64,000 bases of DNA from Clostridium carboxidivorans P7 (GCF_001038625.1 NZ_CP011803.1:4588001-4652000), one strand, 5' to 3'; numbered from the stretch's first letter, positions 39,234 to 48,896 are shown. Notes: a model not told the origin generated them from the sequence alone. Translations and numbers: made by a program.

Positions 39234-39728
39234 ATGATTTTTTATAGAATAAAGCAATTCTATTGGGCTATAAATTCAAAGTTAAATGATAAAGATATAA
39301 AGTTTTTAAAAAGTAATTTAAATTCTCAGGAATTAAATTTATTTTTTAGATTATCTGTGAATGAACAAAAGCACTCTATTAATGTAGCTTATGATGTAGA
39401 AAAAATTTGTAAAGTCCAGGATGTAGATTCTAAAGTTATTTTAAAAGCTTCACTATTACATGATATAGGAAAATGTGTCAAAAAATTAACAATAATAGAT
39501 AAAGGTCTTATTGTTATAGGAGATAAAATATCTAAAGGACGTTTGAGAAAATTTTGTAACTTAAAAAAAATATATGTTTACTATAATCATGGAATAATAG
39601 GTTATGAAATATTAAAAAAATATAATTATAATGATAGAATATTATATTTAATTAAAAATCATCATAACAATGAAGTAAAAGAAGATAGTGAATTAAATAT
39701 ATTGAAAATGTGTGATAGCAGAAATTAA
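39234..39728 (+). CDS. HD-domain protein
   Basis: A 164-residue HD-superfamily protein, probably a metal-dependent phosphohydrolase of unknown substrate. Motifs in order: an early His in EQKHSINVAYDVEKI, the HD pair in LLHDIGKCVKK, His in YYNHGIIGYEIL, HH in LIKNHHNNE and a late Asp in MCDSRN. ATG 39234 is nine bases after AAGGAG; the TTG at 39225 is a frame extension. Stand-alone gene just after the rRNA operon. Confidence 0.85.
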   Translation: MIFYRIKQFYWAINSKLNDKDIKFLKSNLNSQELNLFFRLSVNEQKHSINVAYDVEKICKVQDVDSKVILKASLLHDIGKCVKKLTIIDKGLIVIGDKISKGRLRKFCNLKKIYVYYNHGIIGYEILKKYNYNDRILYLIKNHHNNEVKEDSELNILKMCDSRN

Positions 39729-39824
39729 TAATGAACATTTTACTTAATAAAAATTAATGGTAAAATATAGTTATAAATTTGTTTATTACTATTAATTTAA
39801 TTGCTATATTTATTGGAGGTAGAA

Positions 39825-40340
39825 ATGAATTCAAAAGAAAGAAGAACATATATAGAAGAAATACTAAAAAAAAGTAATAATCCTGAAAAAGGGCATGAAT
39901 TGGCTGAACAATTAGGAGTAACAAGACAAATAATAGTAAAGGATATAGCTATATTGAGAGCAGAGGGTAAAAAAATTATAGCTACACCAGAAGGGTATTT
40001 AATGCCTAAGGAACAAAAAAGTATAGTAAAAAGGGTTATGGCTTTTTCACATAAAACTGAAAATATAGAAGACGAACTTAAAGTTATAATTAAATTTGGT
40101 GGCATAATAGAAGATGTTATCGTAGAGCATCCTTTATATGGAGAAATAAGAGGAATGCTTATGATAAAAACGTTTTATGATGTAGAGAATTTTATAAAGA
40201 AGATAAATAAATATAAGGCAGAACCTCTCCTAATTTTAACAGGAGGAGTCCATTTACATACTGTAGTAGCAGAGAATGAAGAAATAATAAAGAATATGAT
40301 TAAAGAACTAAAAGAAAAGGGATATTTAATATCAGATTAA
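39825..40340 (+). CDS. niaR: NAD biosynthesis repressor NiaR
   Basis: A 171-residue nicotinate-sensing repressor. Biotin-repressor-like helix-turn-helix at the N-terminus (EKGHELAEQLGVTRQIIVKD) and a C-terminal 3H domain with the conserved histidines in VEHPLYGEIRG and GGVHLHTV that bind nickel/nicotinate. It normally represses nadABC and niacin uptake genes. None of these lie adjacent, so it acts in trans. ATG chosen by GGAGG upstream; an earlier TTG at 39801 is in frame. Confidence 0.9.
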   Translation: MNSKERRTYIEEILKKSNNPEKGHELAEQLGVTRQIIVKDIAILRAEGKKIIATPEGYLMPKEQKSIVKRVMAFSHKTENIEDELKVIIKFGGIIEDVIVEHPLYGEIRGMLMIKTFYDVENFIKKINKYKAEPLLILTGGVHLHTVVAENEEIIKNMIKELKEKGYLISD

Positions 40341-40366
40341 AAATTTGTTAAGAATGGAGATAGGTT

Positions 40367-41530
40367 ATGGAAAAAGTAGCATTATTAAAATGTGAAACTT
40401 ATGATGTAGACATTATAGAAAAAAAATTAAGAGAAGGTTTTGATTTATTGGGTGGTGACAGTTTTTTAAGGGAGCTTATACCTTATAATAGTAAAGTTTT
40501 ATTAAAGCCTAATATGTTATCTATAGAGCAAGCAGGTTCACCTGTAATTACAAATGTCAATGTATTTGAAGCTGTAATAAGGATTGTAAAGGATTATTCA
40601 TCTAATATATCCTTTGGTGATTCACCTGGATTTGGAGATTCTAATAAGGCTGCTGAAAGATCAGGACTTTTACAAGTAGCACAAAAATATAATGTAAAGT
40701 TTGAAGATTTTAAAGAATCTGTACATGCAAAATTAGATAAATCTATATTATGTAAATCGTGGACCATAGCTAAAGCTCCTTATGAATCTGATGTACTTAT
40801 AACTTTACCAAAATTGAAGACCCATGCAATGGCTTATTATACTGGAGCTGTAAAAAATCAATTTGGATGTATACCAGGTACTTTAAAAGCTACATGGCAT
40901 ACTAGAATGCCAAATGCCAATAATTTTTGCAAAATGCTTTTAGATTTGAATACATTAGTTAGTACAAATTTTGCCATATTAGATGGTATTATTGCCATGG
41001 AGGGAAATGGTCCTAAAAGTGGAAAACCTAAAAAGATGAATACACTAATTATGGGCAAAAGTTTAACTGCAGTTGATTCTATTGCAACAAAGTTGATAGG
41101 ATATGATAATCCATTGGATATACCAGTGTTAAAAGAAGCATATGATAACAATTGGGGAGAGGTTTTTGAAAAAAATATAGAGGTTTTAGGTGAAAAAGTT
41201 AGTGATATGGTAGTAAAAGATTTTGAACTTTGCAGGGAAGGAGGAAATTTTTATTTTATAAGCCCGCAGGTTACTAATTTTTTAAGAGATCTAATTGCAC
41301 CAGATCCTGTTGTTATAAAAGAAAAGTGTATTGGATGTGCTAGATGTTCACAAGTATGTCCAGAAAAGCCAAAAGTAATAAAAATAATTGAAAAAGAAGG
41401 AAAAAAGTATCCTGTGTGGAATATGAAACAGTGTATAAGATGTTTTTGTTGCCAAGAATTATGTCCTTGTGGTGCAATAGAAACTAAATATTCAACTCTT
41501 GGAAAAATATTAAGGATGAATAAGAGGTGA
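40367..41530 (+). CDS. DUF362 and 4Fe-4S ferredoxin-domain protein
   Basis: A 387-residue protein. The N-terminal DUF362 domain (about 1-290) contains VLLKPNMLSIEQAG, FGDSPGFGDS and ITLPKLKTHAMAYYTGAVKN. The C-terminal part holds two complete 4Fe-4S motifs, CIGCARCSQVCPEKP and CIRCFCCQELCPCGAIE. The role of the family is unknown, though a redox or cofactor-related function is implied. Directly upstream of the UPF0182 gene (6 bases), so probably cotranscribed with it. Confidence 0.9.
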   Translation: MEKVALLKCETYDVDIIEKKLREGFDLLGGDSFLRELIPYNSKVLLKPNMLSIEQAGSPVITNVNVFEAVIRIVKDYSSNISFGDSPGFGDSNKAAERSGLLQVAQKYNVKFEDFKESVHAKLDKSILCKSWTIAKAPYESDVLITLPKLKTHAMAYYTGAVKNQFGCIPGTLKATWHTRMPNANNFCKMLLDLNTLVSTNFAILDGIIAMEGNGPKSGKPKKMNTLIMGKSLTAVDSIATKLIGYDNPLDIPVLKEAYDNNWGEVFEKNIEVLGEKVSDMVVKDFELCREGGNFYFISPQVTNFLRDLIAPDPVVIKEKCIGCARCSQVCPEKPKVIKIIEKEGKKYPVWNMKQCIRCFCCQELCPCGAIETKYSTLGKILRMNKR

Positions 41531-41536
41531 TTAAAA

Positions 41537-44251
41537 ATGAAAAGAAAACCAATTTTTATTACAACTATATTTATAGTATTTTTAGGTCTTTTTTCTATAG
41601 GAAAGATTATGAATTTTATAGTAAATATAGAATGGTTTAAGGAAGTAGGATATTTATCTATTTATTTTACTAAAATAGTAGCAGTTTTTAAACTTATGAT
41701 ACCTATGTTTTTAATTAGTTTTATAGGTATATGGATATATTATAAAAGTTTAAGACTTAGCATTATTAAATTTAAGAAGGTTGTAGAGGTAAATGCTAGA
41801 AAAACCGTTATTGAAAGAAAAGTATTTTTTATAATTAACACAATAGTATCCTTTATAATATCTTATGTATTTTCTTCAACCTATTGGTATAGGATATTGC
41901 AATTTACTAATTCAGTAAGATTCAATGTAAAGGATCCTATTTTTAATTTAGATGTATCTTTTTATGTATTTAAACTACCTTTAATAGAATCTATTTATGC
42001 GGAAGTAGTGACTTTACTGATATTTTTGGTAATTATTACTTTAGTGACTTATTTTATGTTAAGTGCTAAGGATAGAATTTATTCAAGAAAAAACTTTAGA
42101 AGTAAGTTTAGTAATGTAAGTTTTTTTAATAATGGACTTACTAGATTTGCAGGTAAACAATTAGCAGTTGTTTCATTTCTTATAATGATATGTGTTTCTT
42201 TAGGGTATATATTGAAAGCTATTAATTTAGTATATAGTAATAGAGGTGTTGCATTTGGTGCTAGTTATACAGATACTCATATAACGTTATTATTTTATAA
42301 GGTTATTGTAGTCGTAGCACTTATTGCAGCTATAATTATTTTTTGGAGTGTGATTACTTCAAAGGCAAAACCTATAATAATGTCTATTGCTGCAATAGTT
42401 AGTTTAGTTGTAATAGAAGGATTTGTATCTACTGGGGTGCAGAACTTTATTGTAAAATCAAATGAAAAAACTTTAGAGCAACCTTATATAAAGTATGACA
42501 TAGATTATACAAGAAAAGCTTTTAACATCAATAATATTGATGCAAAACCTTTTGAAGTAAAAGAAAACTTAACTCAAGAAAATATAAAAGATAATAAAGA
42601 TACTATAGATAATATAAGAATAAATTCTGTTAAACCTGCATTAGAATTTTATAATCAAGTTCAAAATATAAGATACTATTATGGATTTAAAGATATAAAT
42701 GTAGATAGGTATAATATCAATGGTAAGATTAATCAGGTGTTTATAGCAGCAAGGGAAGTTAATAGTAAATCCTTAGAGCCTAATACATGGCAAAATCGTC
42801 ATTTAGTATATACACATGGATATGGAGTGGTAATGAGCAAAGTAAATACAGTAACATCAGAAGGACAACCTGATTTTCTAATAAAGAATATACCTCCTGA
42901 AAATAGCACTAATATCAAACTTCAAAATCCAAGAATATACTTTGGAGAAAAAACAGATGATTATGCTATAGTAAATACTAAGATAAGTGAATTTGATTAT
43001 CCTAAGGGTGGAAGTAATCAAACTAATAATTATGATGGTCCTTCAGGTATAAAAATGACATTGCTAAATAAGATATTTTTTGCAGCTAATAAAAAAGACT
43101 TGAACTTTATTCTATCTAGGGACATAACAAGTGAAAGTAAAATTCTCATAAATAGAGATATAATTGACAGAGCAAAAAAAATAGCACCATTTTTAAAGTA
43201 TGATTCAGACCCTTATATTACTATAAGTAATGGAAAACTTTATTGGATTTTGGATGCGTATACAACGTCTGATAGATATCCTTTTTCCCAACCACAAGAT
43301 AACATTAATTATATAAGGAATTCTGTTAAAGTAGTAATAGATGCATCAGATGGAACTACGAATTTTTACATGATGGACAAGAATGATCCTATTATTTTAA
43401 GTTATGCTAAGATATTTCCTGGGCTATTTAAAGATTTAGGAACTTTATCTGATGATATAAAGCAGCATTTTAGATATCCACAAGATTTATTTAAGACTCA
43501 ATGTAGTGTTTTAGGAAAATATCATATGACTGATCCAGGAGTTTTTTATAATGGAGAAGATTTATGGGAAGTAGCAAAGAATCAAAAACAAATAGATGGA
43601 GAAAAAGATACAATGGAGTCACCATATGTAGTTATGAAGCTTCCAAATGAGAAAAGTGAAGAGATGATTCTTTTACAATATTTCAATATGAAAAACAAAG
43701 ATAACATGGTAGCCTTGTTTGGTGCAAGAATGGATAATGATAATTACGGTAAAATGGTATTGTACAAGTTTCCTCCTCAAAAAACTATATACAGTCCATA
43801 TTTGTTTAAACAAAAGATAAATCAGGATACTACAATATCTCAAGAATTAGCTTTATGGAATAAGAATGGATCTCAAGTACAGTTTGGAGATACAATGATA
43901 GTTCCAATAAATGATTCATTATTATATATAGAACCTATGTATTTAAGAGCTAGCGGTAAAAATAGTATACCAGAAATGAAAAGAGTTATAGTTTCTTATG
44001 GTGATAAAATAGTGCTATCAGAAAATGTAGAAACTGCTCTTCAACAAGTATTTAATTATAAGAATGAAAATAAGAATGATGAATCAAGTAATAATAAAGC
44101 TCCTGAAGATACTACTAAAAAAGTGCAAAATATAAAAACAGCTAAAGATTTATATGATAAAGCCATAGAAGCACAAAAAAGTGGAGATTGGGCTAAATAT
44201 GGTGAATATATAAAGCAACTTGGAGAAACAATAAATCAATTAGGAAAGTAA
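41537..44251 (+). CDS. UPF0182 family large membrane protein
   Basis: A 904-residue protein with seven N-terminal transmembrane segments (to about residue 310) and a very large extracytoplasmic domain (about 310-860), followed by a low-complexity linker rich in Asn, Lys and Asp and a short helical tail. Matches UPF0182 (COG1615) in length and in motifs such as YTHGYGVVMSKVNTV and IPENST-like GGSN. Function unknown. Cotranscribed with the DUF362 ferredoxin protein. Confidence 0.9.
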   Translation: MKRKPIFITTIFIVFLGLFSIGKIMNFIVNIEWFKEVGYLSIYFTKIVAVFKLMIPMFLISFIGIWIYYKSLRLSIIKFKKVVEVNARKTVIERKVFFIINTIVSFIISYVFSSTYWYRILQFTNSVRFNVKDPIFNLDVSFYVFKLPLIESIYAEVVTLLIFLVIITLVTYFMLSAKDRIYSRKNFRSKFSNVSFFNNGLTRFAGKQLAVVSFLIMICVSLGYILKAINLVYSNRGVAFGASYTDTHITLLFYKVIVVVALIAAIIIFWSVITSKAKPIIMSIAAIVSLVVIEGFVSTGVQNFIVKSNEKTLEQPYIKYDIDYTRKAFNINNIDAKPFEVKENLTQENIKDNKDTIDNIRINSVKPALEFYNQVQNIRYYYGFKDINVDRYNINGKINQVFIAAREVNSKSLEPNTWQNRHLVYTHGYGVVMSKVNTVTSEGQPDFLIKNIPPENSTNIKLQNPRIYFGEKTDDYAIVNTKISEFDYPKGGSNQTNNYDGPSGIKMTLLNKIFFAANKKDLNFILSRDITSESKILINRDIIDRAKKIAPFLKYDSDPYITISNGKLYWILDAYTTSDRYPFSQPQDNINYIRNSVKVVIDASDGTTNFYMMDKNDPIILSYAKIFPGLFKDLGTLSDDIKQHFRYPQDLFKTQCSVLGKYHMTDPGVFYNGEDLWEVAKNQKQIDGEKDTMESPYVVMKLPNEKSEEMILLQYFNMKNKDNMVALFGARMDNDNYGKMVLYKFPPQKTIYSPYLFKQKINQDTTISQELALWNKNGSQVQFGDTMIVPINDSLLYIEPMYLRASGKNSIPEMKRVIVSYGDKIVLSENVETALQQVFNYKNENKNDESSNNKAPEDTTKKVQNIKTAKDLYDKAIEAQKSGDWAKYGEYIKQLGETINQLGK

Positions 44252-44396
44252 ATGAAAATAAGAAAATTATTAGATAAAAATAATGTGACGTCATTAAATT
44301 GCAGTGATGTTTTATATTGAAATTTGGAAATACAGGTTTAAATTATAGATTATGTGCAAATAATACAAATACAGTATCTAATTGGAGGTATTTGCA

Positions 44397-45227
44397 TTGA
44401 AAAAAACTATAATTTTAAGTTTTATACTTACCTGTATTTTTATTTTTGCTCCAGCATTTATGGTACAGTTTGATGATAATTCACAAGGTAAGGTAAATAC
44501 AGAAACTTTAAATAAAAATAATGATAAAAGTAATTTAGATAAAAAAACTTTAAATAATAGCAATGATAAAAATAATTTAGATAAAAAAAAGGTTATAGAG
44601 GATGTAGCTATATTTTCTTCAAATACATGTTTTAAGAAAACTTATTATATAGCAGCTAATAAGGTAGATGTTTACACTGATAATTCAGGAAAGGGTAAAG
44701 TACTATTTCAATTAGCTAAAAATGATGTAGTAGTAGCTTATAAAAGTGAAAATGGTTATATTTATTGTGAAGAAAATAAGTGTGGAAAAAGAGGATGGAT
44801 AAAAAATAATAAGGATAACTTAAAAGGAATAGTATATAAAAAAACAGATTATATATTAGATGTTGATCTAATCAAGCAAAATATAAATGTTATAAAAAAC
44901 GATAATACAATAAGAACTATTTCATGTTCTACAGGAATGATGGGGAATCAGGATACTGAAACACCTTTAGGGATATTTTATGTTCAAAACAAAGGAGAGT
45001 ATTTTTATAGTAATAAATATAAAGAAGGAGCAAGATATTATATTAAATTTTTTTCAAATTATCTAATACATTCTATACCAGTTGATGAAAAAGGTAATAT
45101 AATAGAAGATGAAAGGAAAAAGATAGGTTTTCCATGTTCTCATGGATGTATAAGAATATCTGTAAAAGATGCTGAATGGATATATAAAAACATTCCTGAG
45201 AATTCAACAGTAATTATACATTACTAG
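44397..45227 (+). CDS. L,D-transpeptidase (YkuD) with SH3-like domain
   Basis: A 276-residue secreted enzyme that forms 3-3 peptidoglycan cross-links. Signal/anchor helix LKKTIILSFILTCIFIFAP, an Asn/Lys/Asp-rich linker with two near repeats (NNDKSNLDKKTL, NSNDKNNLDKKKV), an SH3-like region (about 85-145) and a YkuD domain ending in the catalytic signature HSIP...SHGCIRIS. GGAGG and spacing favour a TTG start at 44397 over the frame extension at 44382. Confidence 0.92.
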   Translation: MKKTIILSFILTCIFIFAPAFMVQFDDNSQGKVNTETLNKNNDKSNLDKKTLNNSNDKNNLDKKKVIEDVAIFSSNTCFKKTYYIAANKVDVYTDNSGKGKVLFQLAKNDVVVAYKSENGYIYCEENKCGKRGWIKNNKDNLKGIVYKKTDYILDVDLIKQNINVIKNDNTIRTISCSTGMMGNQDTETPLGIFYVQNKGEYFYSNKYKEGARYYIKFFSNYLIHSIPVDEKGNIIEDERKKIGFPCSHGCIRISVKDAEWIYKNIPENSTVIIHY

Positions 45228-45260
45228 AATTACTGTAAATCTTTGAGAGGAAGGTTAACT

Positions 45261-46652
45261 ATGGATTATGACGTATTGATATTAGGCGGGGGTATAGTAG
45301 GCTGTGCAGCTGCATATGAGCTTTCAAAGTATAATTTAAATATAGCCCTTATTGAGAAAGATTATGATATAGCAGATGATGTTGCACTTATTAATTGTTC
45401 TGTAGTATATGATGGATGTGAAGGTGAAGATACTTTAATATCAAAATTACAAGTTATGGGCAATGATATTGTTGGAAAAGTCTCGGATAAGTTTAATGTT
45501 GATTTTGAAAAGTGTGGATATTTAATTGTTGCTGAGGATGAAAAGGGCGAAGAAAAACTTAAGAATATGTATAACACATCAATAAGAAGAGGAATAAAAG
45601 AGATATATTTATTAGATAAAGAGCAGGTATATGAAATGGAGCCAAATTTAAATATAGATGTAAGAAAGGCTCTTTATTCTAAAAATACGGGAGTAATTTC
45701 TCCTTATGATCTTGCAATAGCTTATGGAGAAATTGCATTTGATAATGGAGTAAACTTTAAATTACAAGAAGAAGTTTTGGACATACAAAAAATATCAAAA
45801 GGATTTAGCGTAATTACAAATAAAAATAAATTTACGTGTACTACGGTGCTAAATACTACTCCAGGAGAAAACTATAGTGTAGATAGTTCTAATAAAGTAA
45901 ATAAAAATAGAAGTAATTTAAAATATTTTTTATTGGAAAAAGAATTTAAGGCAAATTTTAAAAATATAATATCAACTTTAAATGAGAGTGAAAATAAATT
46001 ATATACAATTCCTACAGTTGATGGAGGATATGTAGTAGCAATAAAAACAGATGAAAATATAACCTATGAAGAAAGTATAGAAAAGATATCTAGTTTTATG
46101 GGTAATATAGATGAAGAATGTATTGGTGCTTTTTATGAGTCATCATTTTTTAATGATACTTTAATAATAGATGATAGTTCAATTGATAAAGGATATGTCA
46201 AGGTTACAGGAAAAAATTACAGTCAGGTTACAATAACACCTGCTATTGCTAAAATCGTTTGTGAGACTATAGTGAGTAATTTAAATTGTGTTTTAAAAAA
46301 GGACTTTGTAGATAAAAGAAGAGATTTTTATAGATTTAGATATTTATCAAATGATGAGAGAAAAGAAATTATAAAGTTAAATAAAAAGTATGGTAAAATA
46401 ATATGTAACTGCCAAAAGGTAAGTGAGGGAGAAATAATAGATTCCATTAGAAGGCCTTTAGGAGCACGTACAATAGAAGGTATAAAGAGAAGAACAGGAG
46501 TAACATTTGGAAGCTGTATGGGAGCTCAATGTTTAAATAAAATATCATCAATATTAGCGAGAGAAACTGATAAAAAAATTACTGATATAGTTAAAGATTC
46601 CAAAAACTCAAAAATTATGATAAGTAGAATTAAAGAGTTTGATGATATATAA
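45261..46652 (+). CDS. FAD-dependent oxidoreductase with BFD-type 2Fe-2S domain
   Basis: A 463-residue oxidoreductase of the glycerol-3-phosphate dehydrogenase/LhgO group. Rossmann FAD motif VLILGGGIVGCAAAYELS at the N-terminus, a DAO-type body, and a C-terminal BFD-like [2Fe-2S] domain with cysteines in IICNCQKVSEGE and FGSCMGAQCL. Substrate uncertain. ATG 45261 follows GAGGAAGG. Cotranscribed with the DUF1667 gene; the second FAD/NAD-linked subunit that often sits between them is absent. Confidence 0.88.
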   Translation: MDYDVLILGGGIVGCAAAYELSKYNLNIALIEKDYDIADDVALINCSVVYDGCEGEDTLISKLQVMGNDIVGKVSDKFNVDFEKCGYLIVAEDEKGEEKLKNMYNTSIRRGIKEIYLLDKEQVYEMEPNLNIDVRKALYSKNTGVISPYDLAIAYGEIAFDNGVNFKLQEEVLDIQKISKGFSVITNKNKFTCTTVLNTTPGENYSVDSSNKVNKNRSNLKYFLLEKEFKANFKNIISTLNESENKLYTIPTVDGGYVVAIKTDENITYEESIEKISSFMGNIDEECIGAFYESSFFNDTLIIDDSSIDKGYVKVTGKNYSQVTITPAIAKIVCETIVSNLNCVLKKDFVDKRRDFYRFRYLSNDERKEIIKLNKKYGKIICNCQKVSEGEIIDSIRRPLGARTIEGIKRRTGVTFGSCMGAQCLNKISSILARETDKKITDIVKDSKNSKIMISRIKEFDDI

Positions 46653-46672
46653 TAATTTGGAGGAAGCTTAAA

Positions 46673-47038
46673 TTGATAAAAGAGATTATTTGTGATAAAT
46701 GCAATAAAAAGTGCATATTAGGAATAGATAAATATGATGATTCAATAGAAGTTTCAGGTAATTTGTGTAATATAGGTGAAGAATATGCAAATTTTAAAAT
46801 TAATAATAATAAAGATATTTTTACTACTTTAGTAAGGATAAAGGGTGCAAATAGTAATGTAATTTCAGTAAAAAGTACAAAGCCATTAGACAAAAAATTA
46901 TGGGTAGAATGTTCTAAAGCATTAAGTAGACTTTATGTAGGTGCACCAATGAGACAGGGAGATATAGTTTGTAAAAATATCTTAAATACTGGGGTGGACA
47001 TAGTTTCTACTAAAACTATGGTTAGAATTAATAAGTAA
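46673..47038 (+). CDS. DUF1667 protein
   Basis: A 121-residue DUF1667 protein, expected partner of the upstream FAD enzyme. The N-terminal ICDKCNKKCILGID supplies a cysteine pair plus Cys, and LCNIG a further Cys, suggestive of an iron-sulfur or metal site; the C-terminal AP-rich motif GAPMRQGDIVCKNILNTGVDIV is typical of the family. TTG start nine bases after GGAGG. Confidence 0.85.
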   Translation: MIKEIICDKCNKKCILGIDKYDDSIEVSGNLCNIGEEYANFKINNNKDIFTTLVRIKGANSNVISVKSTKPLDKKLWVECSKALSRLYVGAPMRQGDIVCKNILNTGVDIVSTKTMVRINK

Positions 47039-47070
47039 AATGAAAAGTTTTAGTTAATTATTGTAAAGAG

Positions 47071-47105
47071 CCTTTCATCCTCTTTTTGGGAATGAGAGGT
47101 TTTTT
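47071..47105 (+). terminator. Terminator before serS
   Basis: Eight-base stem (47071-47078 with 47092-47099, one G-U) followed by six T. No T-box leader motif is visible upstream of serS. Confidence 0.7.
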
Positions 47106-47132
47106 GGTTAAAACTTTAAGGGGGAAAAATTT

Positions 47133-48413
47133 ATGTTAGATTTAAAGAGGATAAGAAAAAATAAGGAAGAAATTAAAAAAGCATTAAAAAATAGAGGGGA
47201 ACATTTTGAAGAAACAATTATAGATGAGGTATTAGATTTAGATGAAAAAAGAAGAAGGATACTAATTGAAGTTGAAGTATTAAAAAATAAAAAAAATCAG
47301 GATTCAATTCAAATAGGAAAATTAAAAAAAGAAGGTAAAAGCTCAGATTTTATTGTTAGTGAAATAAAGAATTTGACAGATAAAATAAAGCAATTTGATA
47401 TTGAACTTTCAGAAGTAGATAATAAAATCCAATACATAATGCTTAGGATACCTAATATACCTCATATATCAGTTCCAGAAGGCGAAACAGATTCAGATAA
47501 CGTAGAAATAAGAAGATGGTCAAAACCTACTAAATTTGAATTTACTCCAAAGGCTCATTGGGATATAGGAGCAGATCTTAATATACTCGATTTTGAAAGA
47601 GGAGGAAAAGTTGCAGGATCAAGGTTTACATTTTATAGAGGATTAGGAGCTAGACTTGAAAGAGCAGTTATAACATATTTTTTAGATGTGCATACAGAAA
47701 AACATGGTTATGAAGAATTGTTTCCACCATATATGGTGAATAGCAGTAGTATGGTAGGAACAGGTCAGCTTCCTAAGTTTGAAGAAGATACATTTAGAAT
47801 TTCAAATAGTGATTTATTTTTAATACCTACAGCTGAAGTTCCAGTAACTAATTTTTATAGGGATGAAGTTCTAAAAGGTGAAGATTTACCTATAAAACAT
47901 GTTGCATATAGTGCATGTTTTAGATCAGAATCAAGTTCAGCTGGAAGAGATACAAGAGGTTTAGTAAGACAGCGTCAATTTAATAAAGTTGAACTTGTTA
48001 AGTTTACAAAACCTGAGCAATCTTATGATGAACTTGAAAAGTTAACTAATGATGCAGAAGAAATATTACAAGGCTTATGTCTTCCTTATAGAGTAGTTAA
48101 GATATGTAAAGGAGATTTAGGATTTACAGCAGCTTTAAAGTACGATATAGAAGTATGGATGCCAAGTTACAATAGATTTGTAGAAATATCAAGCTGTAGT
48201 AATTTTGAGGATTTTCAAGCAAGGCGTGCTAATATAAAATATAAGGAAACTTCAAAGGATAAGCCACAGTACGTTCATACATTAAATGGATCAGGATTAG
48301 CTGCAGGGAGGACAGTAGCTGCAATACTTGAGAATTATCAACAACCAGATGGAAGTGTAATAATCCCAGAAGTATTAAGACAATATATGGGAGATAAAGA
48401 GAAAATAAGATAA
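47133..48413 (+). CDS. serS: Seryl-tRNA synthetase
   Basis: A 426-residue class II aminoacyl-tRNA synthetase. The N-terminal antiparallel coiled coil (about 30-100) contacts the long variable arm of tRNA-Ser; the catalytic core has motif 2 ACFRSESSSAGRDTRG and motif 3 GSGLAAGRTVAAILENYQ. Full length. AAGGGGG-type ribosome-binding site. It is followed at once by two tRNA-Ser genes, and two more lie 12 kb on. Confidence 0.98.
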   Translation: MLDLKRIRKNKEEIKKALKNRGEHFEETIIDEVLDLDEKRRRILIEVEVLKNKKNQDSIQIGKLKKEGKSSDFIVSEIKNLTDKIKQFDIELSEVDNKIQYIMLRIPNIPHISVPEGETDSDNVEIRRWSKPTKFEFTPKAHWDIGADLNILDFERGGKVAGSRFTFYRGLGARLERAVITYFLDVHTEKHGYEELFPPYMVNSSSMVGTGQLPKFEEDTFRISNSDLFLIPTAEVPVTNFYRDEVLKGEDLPIKHVAYSACFRSESSSAGRDTRGLVRQRQFNKVELVKFTKPEQSYDELEKLTNDAEEILQGLCLPYRVVKICKGDLGFTAALKYDIEVWMPSYNRFVEISSCSNFEDFQARRANIKYKETSKDKPQYVHTLNGSGLAAGRTVAAILENYQQPDGSVIIPEVLRQYMGDKEKIR

Positions 48414-48425
48414 TATAAAAAAAAG

Positions 48426-48470
48426 TGTTGACATGTATATGGTATGTTGATATAATAATACATGTCAACA
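48426..48470 (+). promoter_or_regulatory. tRNA-Ser promoter bracketed by inverted repeat
   Basis: TTGACA (48428-48433), 17-nt spacer, TATAAT (48451-48456): an exact SigA promoter for the tRNA genes. A perfect 13-bp inverted repeat surrounds it: arm 48426-48438 contains the -35 and arm 48458-48470 covers the expected transcription start. Confidence 0.85.
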
Positions 48471-48475
48471 GACGT

Positions 48476-48566
48476 GGAAAGATGGTCGAGTTGGTTTAAG
48501 GCACCGGTCTTGAAAACCGGCGTACGGGTGACCGTACCTAGGGTTCGAATCCCTATCTTTCCGCCA
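48476..48566 (+). tRNA. tRNA-Ser(UGA)
   Basis: 91-base tRNA with long variable arm and encoded CCA; anticodon loop CTTGAAA. Begins about 13 bases after the predicted start site. Confidence 0.96.
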
Positions 48567-48595
48567 AATTATAATAATTTATAAATGTAGGGCAT

Positions 48596-48686
48596 GGAGA
48601 AATACTCAAGTGGCCGAAGAGGCGCCCCTGCTAAGGGCGTAGGTCGGGTAACCGGCGCGAGGGTTCAAATCCCTCTTTCTCCGCCA
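48596..48686 (+). tRNA. tRNA-Ser(GCU)
   Basis: 91-base tRNA with long variable arm and CCA; anticodon loop CTGCTAA, reading AGU and AGC. Confidence 0.96.
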
Positions 48687-48689
48687 TAG

Positions 48690-48713
48690 AGCACCTAATA
48701 TTAGGTGCTTTTG
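48690..48713 (+). terminator. Terminator of the tRNA-Ser pair
   Basis: Perfect 20-bp palindrome (48690-48709) followed by T-rich DNA. Confidence 0.75.
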
Positions 48714-48781
48714 CTTTGTAAACTAAACAATATAAAATTGATTTTTTTTTATATTTGTGTTAATATAATTATGTTAAATAT

Positions 48782-48858
48782 GCGTTAGTAGCTCAGTTGG
48801 ATAGAGTAGCTGGCTACGAACCAGTTGGCCGGGGGTTCGAATCCTCTCTGACGCACCA
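48782..48858 (+). tRNA. tRNA-Arg(ACG)
   Basis: 77-base cloverleaf with CCA; anticodon loop CTACGAA. A34 is expected to be deaminated to inosine by TadA, whose gene lies at 60511. A -10 TATAAT is at 48764-48769; its -35 is unclear. Confidence 0.96.
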
Positions 48859-48863
48859 TTATT

Positions 48864-48896
48864 AAGACTTTTCAAGTTATTGGAAAGTCTTTTTTA
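48864..48896 (+). terminator. Terminator of tRNA-Arg(ACG)
   Basis: Ten-base stem (48864-48873 with 48882-48891, one G-U) followed by T-run. Confidence 0.75.

Noticed and set aside
44252..44320. 22-codon frame beginning MKIRKLLDKNN after the UPF0182 gene
   Set aside because: A Shine-Dalgarno-like GGAAAG precedes it, but the peptide is not recognised and is too short to support by eye.
44510..44600. Two AT-rich near repeats as a CRISPR or satellite
   Set aside because: They are in-frame Asn/Lys/Asp linker repeats of the L,D-transpeptidase with no spacers.
47039..47132. T-box riboswitch ahead of serS
   Set aside because: The gap is 94 bases with only a simple terminator; no specifier stem or T-box sequence is seen.
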